Shown here in pieces: positions 38,409 to 47,468 of a DNA stretch of 64,000 bases. The stretch comes from Helicobacter canadensis MIT 98-5491 (lineage in GTDB: Bacteria > Campylobacterota > Campylobacteria > Campylobacterales > Helicobacteraceae): contig NZ_CM000776.2 in NCBI RefSeq assembly GCF_000162575.1, positions 66,950 through 130,949 of the forward strand, read 5' to 3'. A program made the position numbers and the translations under genes. Positions within the stretch are counted from its first letter, which is position 1; each line of letters begins with the position of its first letter. The notes below the pieces were generated by a model, which was given only the letters and a program-made list of their open reading frames with translations, ran no database searches and was not told the origin of the DNA.

Positions 38409-39132
38409 CAAACTCATAGTTATAGGAAGAGGTAATGTTGCTAGAGAGTGTTTAAGGATTGCAGAGCAGTTTTTTGAGACAAAAGGGGAATTATTGTTTT
38501 TGTTTGGGAATAGTGCTGAAAAAAGCAATTTAGATCTGTTGTTTAAGAATGTGAAAAACTCTCTTATTATTAGTGCTAATAATTTTTATATTTTCAAAGA
38601 AGAATGTGTTAAGAATAATACTATAATTAATTATCATAATGCACTATTGCCAAAACATAGGGGTAGCAATGCTCATATTTGGGCTATATGGGAAGGTGAT
38701 AAAAAAACAGGAGTTACTTGGCATCAAGTCGATTGTGGCGTAGATACTGGGGCTATCATAGTTCAAAAAGAGATAGAGATAGGTGAAATGATGGCTATGG
38801 AGCTTTTGCAGAAGCAGCATCTGTTGGCGATTGAAACTCTAGAGGAATGTTTAATGAAATTACTAGAGAATAAAGTTATGCAACAAAAAGAGGAAGAAAC
38901 CAAATATCATTTTGCTTCAAAACTTCCAAATGATGGTTTTTTAGACCTGCTATGGGAATATAATAAAATTATTAGATTTATGCGTTCTATGGATTGTGGT
39001 TTTGCAAGGGCAAAAGTAAAATTATCGGATGATATTTTAAGAATCTTAAAATTTAATTTTAATGATGATAGAATAGAACTAATTTTAGAAAAACATATTG
39101 TAATTTTAATTTTAAAAAAGGAGAAAAAATGA
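38392..39132 (+). CDS. Formyltransferase-fold protein
   Basis: This 246-residue protein has the Fmt/GART formyltransferase fold. The catalytic triad is kept: N80 and H82 in INYHNALLPKHRG, and D118 in VDCGVDTG, with the same 2- and 36-residue spacing as Asn-His-Asp of methionyl-tRNA formyltransferase. EGDKKTGVTWHQVD precedes the Asp. It probably moves a formyl group from formyltetrahydrofolate to an amine. Too short for a full Fmt, it lacks the tRNA-binding domain. It overlaps the adenylation gene (17 nt) and the carrier gene (4 nt). Confidence 0.9.
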   Translation: MKFPFSKLIVIGRGNVARECLRIAEQFFETKGELLFLFGNSAEKSNLDLLFKNVKNSLIISANNFYIFKEECVKNNTIINYHNALLPKHRGSNAHIWAIWEGDKKTGVTWHQVDCGVDTGAIIVQKEIEIGEMMAMELLQKQHLLAIETLEECLMKLLENKVMQQKEEETKYHFASKLPNDGFLDLLWEYNKIIRFMRSMDCGFARAKVKLSDDILRILKFNFNDDRIELILEKHIVILILKKEKK

Positions 39133-39357
39133 AAGAAATTAAACAATTTTTTGAAAAAAGTAGGAAGAAGTGACATAAATGAAACGATGGATAATTTAGT
39201 TGAGGATGGCATCATAGATAGTATGGAGATTATGAGTCTTATGCAGGAAATAGAAACTCATTATGGCGTATTTATTGATTTTGATTATATTACTCCAGAA
39301 AATTTGAGAAATTTTCAAAGTATTAGTGCAATGATAGAAAGTATTAAAAATCAATAA
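39129..39357 (+). CDS. Acyl carrier protein, frameshifted near the start
   Basis: The ATG at 39129 (AAGGAG 7 nt upstream) starts MKEIKQFFEK but stops after 14 codons. Removing one A from the A6 run at 39154-39159 joins it to GRSDINETMDNLVEDGIIDSMEIMSLMQEIE, a 75-residue carrier with the phosphopantetheine serine in IDSMEI. As written only a TTG at 39151, without a ribosome site, could start the rest. This may be a phase-variable A tract, a sequencing error or a lesion. Position after the adenylation and formyltransferase genes suggests it carries their substrate. Confidence 0.75.
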
Positions 39358-39367
39358 GGTTATGCAA

Positions 39368-41368
39368 ATGTCTGAAAATCTTAATGTTGTTTGTATAGGA
39401 AATTGTGATTTATATCCTACTCGTGGTTTTGTTGGAGGATTAAGGGAAAGTGGAGCAAAGGTTGTATCTTATTCAGAATCTTGGAATGCTATCCATTCTG
39501 TTTTATATCATATAGAAAGAGTAGAAAATCAAGATACATTTCATAATTCAGATTTAATAGTTTTGGGAATTGGCGGTCAAAGTAATAATAGAGATTGGAT
39601 TCCTTTATATAAAATTTTATACAAAAAATTATGGAAGTTTAATAAAAAGATTGTTGTATGTATTTGGCTCCATTCATATCTTAATGAGCTTGAAAAATTT
39701 CATCATGTGCAATGTGAAACATATGGTTTTAATTTGATTGATACGGTAAGATATTGCAAAGAAAAAGGAATTTTTGATTTTTACGCAGGTTATTATGATT
39801 TTCGGCATCCTTTTTATTCTTTTATGAGTGGAATATCTAAAAGGATTATTAGGGAATATGAAAAATTGCAATACCCAAAACAACTGAGCAATGTAATTGA
39901 TGATGCTGATTTTAAGATTGTTTCTTTTGTGGAGTTTGTAAATGAGGATGCGATTAAAAAAGTGCACACTTATACTCATTATGAAAGTATTTATGTATTG
40001 CAAAATGGGCAAGAAGTAAAAATACCCTCTAAATATGAAGGTTATACATTGATTGGTATTCATACATTTAATGGAGCTGTATATAATTTTGTTCAAGGAA
40101 AACTTTTTACAACCTTTATTTTAAAAAATAAAAGCAAAAAAGCTTTAGTACATACAATAAGATATAATTATGTTACCCCAATTAACTCAAAATACTTTAT
40201 TATTGATAATGAAACTTTTTTAGAGCGGATGTTTGATGAAACAATAGAGAAATCACAATCTATTTTTAATAAATGTGCTGCAGAAGATGCAAATTTGGGC
40301 TTGATTGCACTTTTGCTAATTAAGGATAATAAATGTTTAGAAAATCATGAAATTGACTATGATGAGAATTTTAAACTATCAAGCAAATATGATTTTTCTT
40401 ACTTGTTAGATTTTTTAATTGAATGTAAAAAATTTATAGAGGATTATAATAAAAGACAAGATCCGATTAAACTTGGCCCCCTCCAAACCCAACTTCAAGA
40501 AAAAGATCAAATCATCCAAACTAAGAATCAAGAGCTAACTTCTAAAACCAAAGAACTCACCCAAACTAAGAATCAATTAGATTCCGCTAAAATTCAACTC
40601 AATTCTACTAAAAAAGAATTAGATTTCACTAAACAGCAATTAGATTCTAAAACCAAAGAACTCATCTCTCTCCCTATTAAAAAACAAACTTTAGAAATAA
40701 AGAATTTAGAGCAAGATAATCTATTAAAACAAATACAAATTCAAGAAGCTAAACAAGACTTAATCAATAAACAATTACACACCAAACAACTTGAAAAAGA
40801 GTTAGGATATAAATCTAATGTTTTAAAAGAATTAGAATTAAAGAATCAAGAATTAATTCAAACTAAGAATCAATTAGATTCTACTAAAAAAGAATTAGAG
40901 TTAAAAAATAAACAATTAGAATCTGCAAATAAGATTCTATCTTCTAATCCAAATACTTCTCATTTTATTCAAAATACTTCTAACTTTAAAGGAAAACTAT
41001 CTTATCTTAATACTCTCACTACTGCCAAATCTAGAATCCACAATCATCTATCATATAAACTAGGACAAGCTATGATAGAAAATTCTAAATCTTTATTAGG
41101 CTATATTAGAATGCCTTATGTTTTATCTTATATCAAAGATAAACACAAACAAGAGCAACAACAATACCAAGAAGCTATTAAAAAGAATCCTAATCTTAAA
41201 CTCCCTAATTTAGAATCTTATCCTGATTACAAAGAATCCTTAAAAGAAAAAGAATGTTTTACTTATAAACTAGGAGAAGCTTTTATAAAAGCTGATAAAA
41301 CCTGGTATAAGGGTGGGTATGTTAAGTTGTGGTTTGAGGTGAGGAGGTTGAAGGAGGAGAGAAAGTAG
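39368..41368 (+). CDS. SGNH-like protein with coiled coil and duplicated C-terminal motif
   Basis: From ATG 39368 (AAGG 8 nt upstream; the ATG at 39362 is too close) the protein has 666 residues. The N-terminal domain (about 1-170) looks SGNH-like: VVCIGNCDLYPTRGF, LIVLGIGGQSNNRDW and YYDFRHPF with a candidate catalytic His. A helical region follows, then a long Lys/Glu/Gln/Asn coiled coil (about 375-540) built of imperfect repeats. The tail holds a motif twice: YKLGQAMIENSKSLLGYIR and YKLGEAFIKADKTWYKGGYV, which is also seen at the ends of Helicobacter glycosyltransferases. I infer a surface-polysaccharide role, possibly as acyl or formyl-aminoacyl transferase. Confidence 0.75.
   Translation: MSENLNVVCIGNCDLYPTRGFVGGLRESGAKVVSYSESWNAIHSVLYHIERVENQDTFHNSDLIVLGIGGQSNNRDWIPLYKILYKKLWKFNKKIVVCIWLHSYLNELEKFHHVQCETYGFNLIDTVRYCKEKGIFDFYAGYYDFRHPFYSFMSGISKRIIREYEKLQYPKQLSNVIDDADFKIVSFVEFVNEDAIKKVHTYTHYESIYVLQNGQEVKIPSKYEGYTLIGIHTFNGAVYNFVQGKLFTTFILKNKSKKALVHTIRYNYVTPINSKYFIIDNETFLERMFDETIEKSQSIFNKCAAEDANLGLIALLLIKDNKCLENHEIDYDENFKLSSKYDFSYLLDFLIECKKFIEDYNKRQDPIKLGPLQTQLQEKDQIIQTKNQELTSKTKELTQTKNQLDSAKIQLNSTKKELDFTKQQLDSKTKELISLPIKKQTLEIKNLEQDNLLKQIQIQEAKQDLINKQLHTKQLEKELGYKSNVLKELELKNQELIQTKNQLDSTKKELELKNKQLESANKILSSNPNTSHFIQNTSNFKGKLSYLNTLTTAKSRIHNHLSYKLGQAMIENSKSLLGYIRMPYVLSYIKDKHKQEQQQYQEAIKKNPNLKLPNLESYPDYKESLKEKECFTYKLGEAFIKADKTWYKGGYVKLWFEVRRLKEERK
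40490..40940 (+). repeat. Imperfect coding repeats (coiled-coil region)
   Basis: Phrases such as CTAAGAATCAATTAGATTC recur (40566-40584 and 40862-40880), with shorter relatives between them. They encode KNQLDSTKKEL-like heptads. Slippage between copies could change the stalk length. Confidence 0.6.
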
Positions 41369-41492
41369 ATTTCATCACCCAAAGAGCATTTTATTTTGAA
41401 GGCTCCAAGGTAAAAAAGAATTTCTATGCCCAAACATAATTGATTCTATGTTATGAATAAAATACAATTGCCTAAAAAGCGTGTTAGTAATA

Positions 41493-42155
41493 TCAAAGAA
41501 TCTTTGACATTGCATAAATGGTGGCGGTTTCGCTGCGTAGAATGTTGGAGTGGATAGCGGTGTATTTGGGATTACTCTTTAGAAGCTCTCTTTCTTGTGG
41601 GCTAAAGCCACCTTCAGCACCAACCAAAATGGGAATTTCTAGGCTACTCTCTAGTGCCTTTCCGCCAAAGTCCAAAACCCCAGTATTAGGATATTTTTCT
41701 AAAACTTCTTGTAGGTTTTCTAGCATTTCAATTTCTAAGAGTGTGATTCGACCGCATTGCATACAAGAATTTTCTAGAATCTTTTGAATCCGCTCTAAGT
41801 TTAACTTGAAATTTTTTTGTGAATATTGTGCATAAAAAAAGCTAATTTTATAAATATTAAGTTCATTAAGAAAAGGCAGTGTTTTTTCGATAATTTTGGG
41901 ATCAATCATTGCCCAGATTAGATGTCCTTTGGATGGATTTTGAGACGGTGTTTCAAGCTTAGATTCTAGCCTTAGGGTGGCATATTTTTTGCTCAGATCA
42001 GCAATGCTGTAAGTGTAGCAATAATAATCCCTAAGATTTCGTAGTTGCAATGATTCTGTTTTTTTAGTGCGTCTTGAGTGAAAGAGATGATGATAAGCCT
42101 CCCCATCTAATATCAAGGATTCATTGCCGGCATCTTTGTGGATAATAAATTGCAT
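41493..42155 (-). CDS. rsmE: 16S rRNA m3U1498 methyltransferase
   Basis: RsmE is a SPOUT methyltransferase. From ATG 42155 (GGAG upstream) it has 220 residues: MQFIIHKDAG...YHHLFHSRRT, then the trefoil-knot region PILVGAEGGFSPQERELL and ILRSETATIYAMSKIL near the end. Earlier in-frame ATGs add non-family residues. The 135-residue membrane-protein gene ends 2 nt upstream. Confidence 0.92.
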   Translation of the reverse strand: MQFIIHKDAGNESLILDGEAYHHLFHSRRTKKTESLQLRNLRDYYCYTYSIADLSKKYATLRLESKLETPSQNPSKGHLIWAMIDPKIIEKTLPFLNELNIYKISFFYAQYSQKNFKLNLERIQKILENSCMQCGRITLLEIEMLENLQEVLEKYPNTGVLDFGGKALESSLEIPILVGAEGGFSPQERELLKSNPKYTAIHSNILRSETATIYAMSKIL

Positions 42156-42156
42156 T

Positions 42157-42564
42157 TTAACTCCAAAGAATAAAAATAAATCCAAAAGCACAAAAATCAA
42201 AAAGATATTTTAGCCTTGCCCATTTAAAAAAGGATTCTCTAATAGCGGGGTTAGATTCTACTCTAGTTATTTTTTGCTTTTTGTGGCGTTTGATTTCGGC
42301 GACAAAAACAACTAGCCATAAAGCCGTCATAACAAGGATTTTGGGGGTTAGGATAAATCCAAGGGTCGCCCAAATAACAAGTCCGCTAAAAAGACTTGCA
42401 CTTAAAAATAGGTAATACGCAGGAGCGGTGATTGCAAGGATTTTTAGCTTTTTGGTGTGTGAGGGATAGAAAAAAAGAGCGTAAAGATTGATAATGGGGA
42501 ATAAAAATAAAGGCAAACAAAGCCATAAATGATAGGTTAAAAGTTCGGTAATGATTAATTCCAA
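42157..42564 (-). CDS. Small membrane protein of unknown function
   Basis: This 135-residue protein has four hydrophobic segments (about 12-32, 43-60, 65-90 and 115-133) and basic stretches KRHKKQK between the third and fourth. I do not recognise a family. It directly precedes rsmE and is likely co-transcribed. Confidence 0.75.
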   Translation of the reverse strand: MELIITELLTYHLWLCLPLFLFPIINLYALFFYPSHTKKLKILAITAPAYYLFLSASLFSGLVIWATLGFILTPKILVMTALWLVVFVAEIKRHKKQKITRVESNPAIRESFFKWARLKYLFDFCAFGFIFILWS

Positions 42565-42651
42565 AAGAGAGCCTTTTTGTAAAATTTTGGAAATTGTAGC
42601 AATAAAAGCATAGCTTGTAAAGTCATATAGGCTTTAAAATTTGGGCTAGAT

Positions 42652-43173
42652 TTAGTTTGTAAGATAGGGGAGAATCTTGCTCCATTCTTTTAGGAGTAAG
42701 GGGAGGGTGTATTTTGCATTAGTGGGGCTACTTGAGGGCAAGGCAATGTGTGGGAGCGGGATAAAATGGCAAGAATGGGGGAGGCAGAAAAATTGGCAAT
42801 AGAGTTGAGAAGCCTTTTGCCCATTGGTAAAAATGGCTTGTATTTGTGTATTTAAAATGAGTTGATGAATGGGGTTTGGCTGGAGCATTTTTAAGGTGCT
42901 ATCGCTAGAGTTTCGGATATGGCAGATTTTTGCAATATCAAAGAGTGCAATATGGTGGATTCTGAGAAAAGCCACTTTGTCTTCTTTGGGTTTATTTTGA
43001 AGGGGAAAATCAAATAAGTTTTCTAGGATTTTCCAAAAACGATTTTGTTTGTGTGCGTAATAAAAAGATTCTTGCCTAGAGGTGATAGAAGGAAAAGATC
43101 CAAGAATCAAAACCTTAGAATCTTGGAAAATAATTGGCTTAAAAGGGTGATAAAAGGCTTTAGAATTGGTCAT
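42652..43173 (-). CDS. Uracil/hypoxanthine-DNA glycosylase family protein
   Basis: From ATG 43173 the protein has 173 residues, with a UDG-superfamily core: VLILGSFPSITSRQESFYYAHKQNRFWKIL (motif A region, FPS and the YxxHxxNxFW pattern), and HIALPSSSPTN near the end (motif B). This matches stand-alone deoxyinosine/uracil glycosylases used in base excision repair. The upstream in-frame ATGs lie inside the overlapping TauE gene. It overlaps that gene by 14 nt. Confidence 0.85.
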   Translation of the reverse strand: MTNSKAFYHPFKPIIFQDSKVLILGSFPSITSRQESFYYAHKQNRFWKILENLFDFPLQNKPKEDKVAFLRIHHIALFDIAKICHIRNSSDSTLKMLQPNPIHQLILNTQIQAIFTNGQKASQLYCQFFCLPHSCHFIPLPHIALPSSSPTNAKYTLPLLLKEWSKILPYLTN

Positions 43174-43912
43174 AAAGTAGCTTAGCTGCCATAGAAAAAG
43201 ATACAATAACAATAAGGGGCTTGATGATTTTGATTCCATATTTGATGGCTGCCCTTGAGCCAAGATTCGCTCCGATAAACTGCCCCACTGCCATAACAAG
43301 CCCGATTCCAAAGAGCATATTTCCGCCAATGGCAAAAAAGATTAAAGAGGCAAGGTTGGTTGAGAAATTATAGAGTTTTGCTTCAGCTAGGGCATTAGTA
43401 ATCCCAAGTCCTCCTAGGGCGATAAGGGCTAACATTAAAAACGATCCCGTGCCTGGACCAAAAAATCCATCATAAAATCCTATTCCTGCAAGAGCTAAAA
43501 AAAGATAGGCTTTGTGAAAATGTGTGGCTCTTTGATCTTCGCTAATTTTTGGCGAAAAGAGAAAGTAAAAGCCAAAAATCATAATCAAAAAAGGCAAGAA
43601 TTTGGAGAGAAAATCGATGTTAATAAACTGCACAGAGATAGTTCCTAGACTTGAAAAAATAAAGACTAAAATGGCAAAGGGAAGGCATTTTTTTAAGTTT
43701 AAATAGCCCTTTTTATAAAAATGTCTTGTCGCAGAGAAACTTCCAAATGAGCTTTGAAGTTTATTGGTTGCAAGCGATTCTAAGGGTGAAGCTCCAGAGA
43801 GTAGAAGTGCAGGTAGAGTAATCATTCCTCCCCCTCCAGCAATTGAATCAATAAAACCTGCTAAAAATGCCGCAAAAAAGAGCAATATAAGAGTGCTTAT
43901 TTCAAATTCCAT
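43160..43912 (-). CDS. TauE/SafE family membrane exporter
   Basis: This 250-residue protein has about eight membrane segments. The family motif is GFIDSIAGGGGMITLPALL (residues 20-38), with repeated GFYDGFFGPGTGSFLMLA (about 148-165). TauE/SafE proteins are thought to export sulfite or organosulfur anions. It overlaps the glycosylase gene by 14 nt. Substrate unknown. Confidence 0.93.
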   Translation of the reverse strand: MEFEISTLILLFFAAFLAGFIDSIAGGGGMITLPALLLSGASPLESLATNKLQSSFGSFSATRHFYKKGYLNLKKCLPFAILVFIFSSLGTISVQFINIDFLSKFLPFLIMIFGFYFLFSPKISEDQRATHFHKAYLFLALAGIGFYDGFFGPGTGSFLMLALIALGGLGITNALAEAKLYNFSTNLASLIFFAIGGNMLFGIGLVMAVGQFIGANLGSRAAIKYGIKIIKPLIVIVSFSMAAKLLYDQF

Positions 43913-43986
43913 TTTGTATTCCTTTTAAAAATAGAATTATAGCTTCAAGGTGTTTTTTGTTTCTTTAACTATGCTAATATTTTTGA

Positions 43987-43992
43987 TATAAT
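43987..43992 (+). promoter_or_regulatory. -10 promoter of the phase-variable SGNH gene
   Basis: TATAAT lies 31 nt before the TTG start at 44024, in the 111-nt gap divergent from the TauE gene. Confidence 0.5.
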
Positions 43993-44023
43993 AGAATACT
44001 TTTTTATTGGGTGAGGATTGGTT

Positions 44024-45446
44024 TTGAGAAAAAATATTTTAATATATGGCTTTGGTTGGACAGGAAAAGCAACTTTGGAGTTGTGTGAAACTATGGGTTG
44101 TGCGTGTAAGGTGATTGATGATGGAAATTTATTAGAAAGAGAAGGTTTTATTAGCTATGAAACATTAAAAGAGAGTTTGCAATATGATTCGCAAGCTTTT
44201 GACGCTTATTTGATTGCTATAAGTGGGAAAACAGAAATTATTCAAAAAATTAAAGATAAATTATTATCCATCAAATCCGTGGGGGGGGGCAATTATTGAG
44301 GAGAGATTAATTTGTCCTATCGCACTTGATGGATATAATCCAAAATTTTTAAAAGTTGTTATGGAAAAATATAGAGATTCTCAAGCTTTTGTAGAAGCAA
44401 TATTGAATAGAAGTTTTGATTTTGGAGCAATTAAACGGCATTATTTAGAGTTAAAGAAAAGAAATATACAAAGTGATGTTGCTTATCGTTTGGCAATAGA
44501 TAAAAAATATCCAAGATTGAATACTTTTGCAAAAATTTTTAAACTTGGGATTAGGAATTCTAATACTATTAATTATTTTGGAATTCCATTACCTATTGAT
44601 TTAAATTCTCCAGATAAAAATTTTTTCTTAAAGAATGAGATTGACTTTGAAGCACTAAAGCAAAGAGATAAAAGTGTTAAAGTGGTTTTGGTATTTGGTC
44701 CGAGTACGGTGAGGGAAAGTTATATGGAACATCAAGAAGATGCTTTGGTATTTAAAATTCAAAAAAAACTCAACAATTCTAGTAATTCTTGTATAAAAAT
44801 AATGGTATTAAATTGTGGGTTTTCTGGATTTACTTTGTATGAACAGTTTTTATTGTATGCCACTCTGTTTTATGCTGTGAAACCTGAAGTGGTGATAACA
44901 TTTTTTGGTGGAGTAGACATTTTTCAAGGTGGGGTTGGGTGTGAATTACTTGTAAAAAACCATGCAATATTTTCCAGTATTTTTTATGAACAAGAATTTA
45001 AGGAAAAATGTCAAAGTATATTTCCTCTGAAACATCAATTGTTAAAAAGCGATTTTTATCAAAATTCTCCAAATAAAGAGGATATTTTGGTGGCTCTTCA
45101 AACGCGTTTGAAGCAATTTTATGATATGGTTGTAAGTAATAAAGGAATATTTTGCCCCATTATCACTCCTTTATTGGCTTACAAGCAGCATTGGAGTGAA
45201 AAAGAGAAGGAATGTTACAGAACAACTTTAAGGGATTTTAAAAATATTGGATATGATGAAACAAATCAAGAACGACAAATGTTGGAAAAATTTAAAGCTA
45301 TGCAAAGAGATTTTGTGATTTATGATGGTAATGAGGCGACAAAAAATTCTATAGAAACTTTGTTTATGGATTGGATTCACCCAAATGCTAGAGGAAATGA
45401 ATTTATAGCTGAATATGTGAGAAAGTTATTGAAAGGTATTTTATAA
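44024..45446 (+). CDS. Phase-variable Rossmann/SGNH fusion protein (frame OFF)
   Basis: Translation probably starts at TTG 44024 (GAGG 7 nt upstream). The first part (about 1-85) is a nucleotide-binding Rossmann-like domain: [12 protein letters not shown] (GxGxxG) and [15 protein letters not shown], resembling the N-terminal domain of PglD-type sugar acyltransferases. After nine G (44281-44289) this frame ends at TGA 44297. With eight G it would continue into '[18 protein letters not shown]' and an SGNH-hydrolase-like domain: [10 protein letters not shown] (catalytic Ser), [11 protein letters not shown], and [13 protein letters not shown] (Asp/His block), giving about 473 residues. It is likely a surface-glycan esterase or acyltransferase, presently OFF. 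Confidence 0.85.
44281..44289 (+). repeat. Poly-G tract (G9) in the Rossmann/SGNH gene
   Basis: Nine G residues separate two open frames; eight (or eleven) would fuse them. The downstream frame has no stop back through the tract. Confidence 0.93.
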
Positions 45447-45459
45447 ATTAATTTTTAGT

Positions 45460-45465
45460 TATAAT
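45460..45465 (+). promoter_or_regulatory. -10 promoter of mnmG
   Basis: TATAAT lies 24 nt before the mnmG ATG in a 43-nt gap. Confidence 0.45.
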
Positions 45466-45489
45466 TATGGAGATTCTTTAAGGAGTAAA

Positions 45490-47409
45490 ATGACTTATGA
45501 TGTGATTGTAATTGGTGGTGGGCACGCTGGTATTGAGGCATCTATTGTTTCAGCAAAGCGAGGTTGTAAGACTTTGCTTTTGACAATGCTTGTAGAACAA
45601 ATTGGAGCAGCAAGTTGTAATCCTGCTGTAGGTGGGCTTGGAAAAGGGCATTTGGTAAAGGAAGTGGATGCATTAGGCGGAGTAATGGGCTATATCACCG
45701 ATAAAAGCGGGATTCAATTCCGCACTCTTAATGCTTCAAAAGGTCCTGCAGTGCGTGGGACTAGAGCGCAAATTGATATGGATAGATATAAAATTATTGC
45801 GCGTGAAATTTGTTATCAAACCAAAAATCTTGAAGTTTCACAGCAAATTGCAGAATCGCTATTGTTAGAAAACAATTGCATAGTGGGGGTTAAAACCAAT
45901 ATCGGTAAAGTCTATCACGCCAAAAAAGTGATTTTAACCACAGGGACTTTTTTGCGTGGAAAGATTCATATTGGCGAGAATATCTCTAATAACGGCAGAG
46001 CAGGAGAACCACCCGCAATGGAGCTTGGAGAATGCTTGAGAGAATTAGGACTTGAAGTAGGAAGGCTAAAAACTGGGACTTGTGCTAGAATCAAAGCAAG
46101 TAGCATTAATTTTGAAGCTTTAGAGAAGCATTATGGTGATATGCCACCCCCCTTTTTTAGCAAACAAACTCAAAAAGAATTAGGCAATAAAGAGTTTTCT
46201 CCCACTCAACTTCCTTGCTATGTAACTTATACTAATGCCAAAACTCACGAAATTATCCGCAATAATTTTCATAGAGCACCAATGTTTATAGGACAAATTG
46301 AAGGGATTGGACCGCGTTATTGCCCAAGCATTGAAGATAAGGTGAATCGCTTTAGCGATAAAGAACGCCATCAGCTTTTTTTAGAGCCACAGACACTAGA
46401 GGCAAATGAATATTATATTAATGGTTTGACAACTTCCTTGCCTTTTGATGTGCAAGAAGAGATGATACATAGTATTGAAGGTTTGGAAAATGCAGAAATT
46501 GTGCGTTATGGCTATGCTATTGAATATGATTATATCAATCCAACAGAATTAAAGCACACGCTAGAGACTAAAAAAATTAAGAATCTGTATTGTGCAGGGC
46601 AGATTAATGGCACCACAGGTTATGAAGAGGCAGCGGCACAAGGTATTTTTGCTGGGATTAATGCTAGTCTTAGTGTTCAAGGAAAAGAAGAAATCACGCT
46701 AAAGCGTAATGAAGCTTACATTGGCGTGATGATTGATGATTTGGTAACAAAAGGCACCAAAGAGCCTTATAGAATGTTTAGTTCAAGGGCAGAATATCGA
46801 TTGCTTTTGCGTGAGGGAAATGCAATTTTTAGGCTTGGAGAATTAGCTTATAAGTTAGGCTTAATGCAAGAAGAAGAATATCAGGCTTTATTGCAAGATA
46901 AAAGCGATATTCAAAAAGGTTTGCAATGGTTAGATTCTACTGCACTTACACCAACGCAAGAGATTTTGACATTTTTAGATTCTATTCAAGAAGAAAAAAT
47001 TAGTGATAAGACAATTTGGAGAACAATTGTGGGGCGTAGAAGCTTTGATTTACCTAAGCTTTTGAAAATTGGAGAGATTATTCCAACGCCTTTTGAGAAG
47101 TTTTCACATCGTGCCTTGGAAGAAATTTTGGTAGAAGCAAAATATGCAAACTATATCCAAAAGCAACAAAGTCTTATTGATAATATGGATAAAATGTTGA
47201 GCATCAAGATTCCAGCTGATTTTAGCTTTGATACGATTCCAGGATTAAGCTTGGAAGTGGTAGAAAAGCTTAAAAAATTCACTCCAAAAAGCCTTTTTGA
47301 AGCCAGTGAGATAAGTGGAGTAACTCCTGCTAGTTTAGAAGTTTTGCAGCTTTATATTCATTTGTATCATAAGAAAAAATCCTTAGAATTAACAAGGGAA
47401 AATAACTAA
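45490..47409 (+). CDS. mnmG: tRNA uridine-34 carboxymethylaminomethyl synthesis enzyme MnmG
   Basis: MnmG (GidA), with MnmE, modifies wobble uridines. The N-terminal FAD motif [14 protein letters not shown] is followed by [32 protein letters not shown] and [18 protein letters not shown], all signatures. The C-terminal helical domain is full, and the 639 residues fit. AAGGAG lies 6 nt before the ATG. Confidence 0.97.
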   Translation: MTYDVIVIGGGHAGIEASIVSAKRGCKTLLLTMLVEQIGAASCNPAVGGLGKGHLVKEVDALGGVMGYITDKSGIQFRTLNASKGPAVRGTRAQIDMDRYKIIAREICYQTKNLEVSQQIAESLLLENNCIVGVKTNIGKVYHAKKVILTTGTFLRGKIHIGENISNNGRAGEPPAMELGECLRELGLEVGRLKTGTCARIKASSINFEALEKHYGDMPPPFFSKQTQKELGNKEFSPTQLPCYVTYTNAKTHEIIRNNFHRAPMFIGQIEGIGPRYCPSIEDKVNRFSDKERHQLFLEPQTLEANEYYINGLTTSLPFDVQEEMIHSIEGLENAEIVRYGYAIEYDYINPTELKHTLETKKIKNLYCAGQINGTTGYEEAAAQGIFAGINASLSVQGKEEITLKRNEAYIGVMIDDLVTKGTKEPYRMFSSRAEYRLLLREGNAIFRLGELAYKLGLMQEEEYQALLQDKSDIQKGLQWLDSTALTPTQEILTFLDSIQEEKISDKTIWRTIVGRRSFDLPKLLKIGEIIPTPFEKFSHRALEEILVEAKYANYIQKQQSLIDNMDKMLSIKIPADFSFDTIPGLSLEVVEKLKKFTPKSLFEASEISGVTPASLEVLQLYIHLYHKKKSLELTRENN

Positions 47410-47468
47410 ACTTTATTTTAGAGAGATTGCGTTAGAATCTCATCTTAAATTATCTTTAGGTGTAAAAT

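Noticed and set aside
39147-39162. Programmed -1 frameshift in the carrier gene
   Set aside because: A -1 slip on the A run reads AAG TAG and stops at once; only +1 or loss of one A restores the frame.
39151-39357. Starting the carrier protein at TTG 39151
   Set aside because: No ribosome site lies before it, and the ATG at 39129 has a strong one; the frameshift at A6 explains the split.
42652-43335. Longer start for the glycosylase at 43335
   Set aside because: The extra residues lie in the overlapping TauE gene and are not family-like; ATG 43173 opens the conserved core.
46146-46152. C-rich run in mnmG as a phase-variable tract
   Set aside because: It is only six C followed by T and lies in a conserved enzyme; too short to be a contingency tract.
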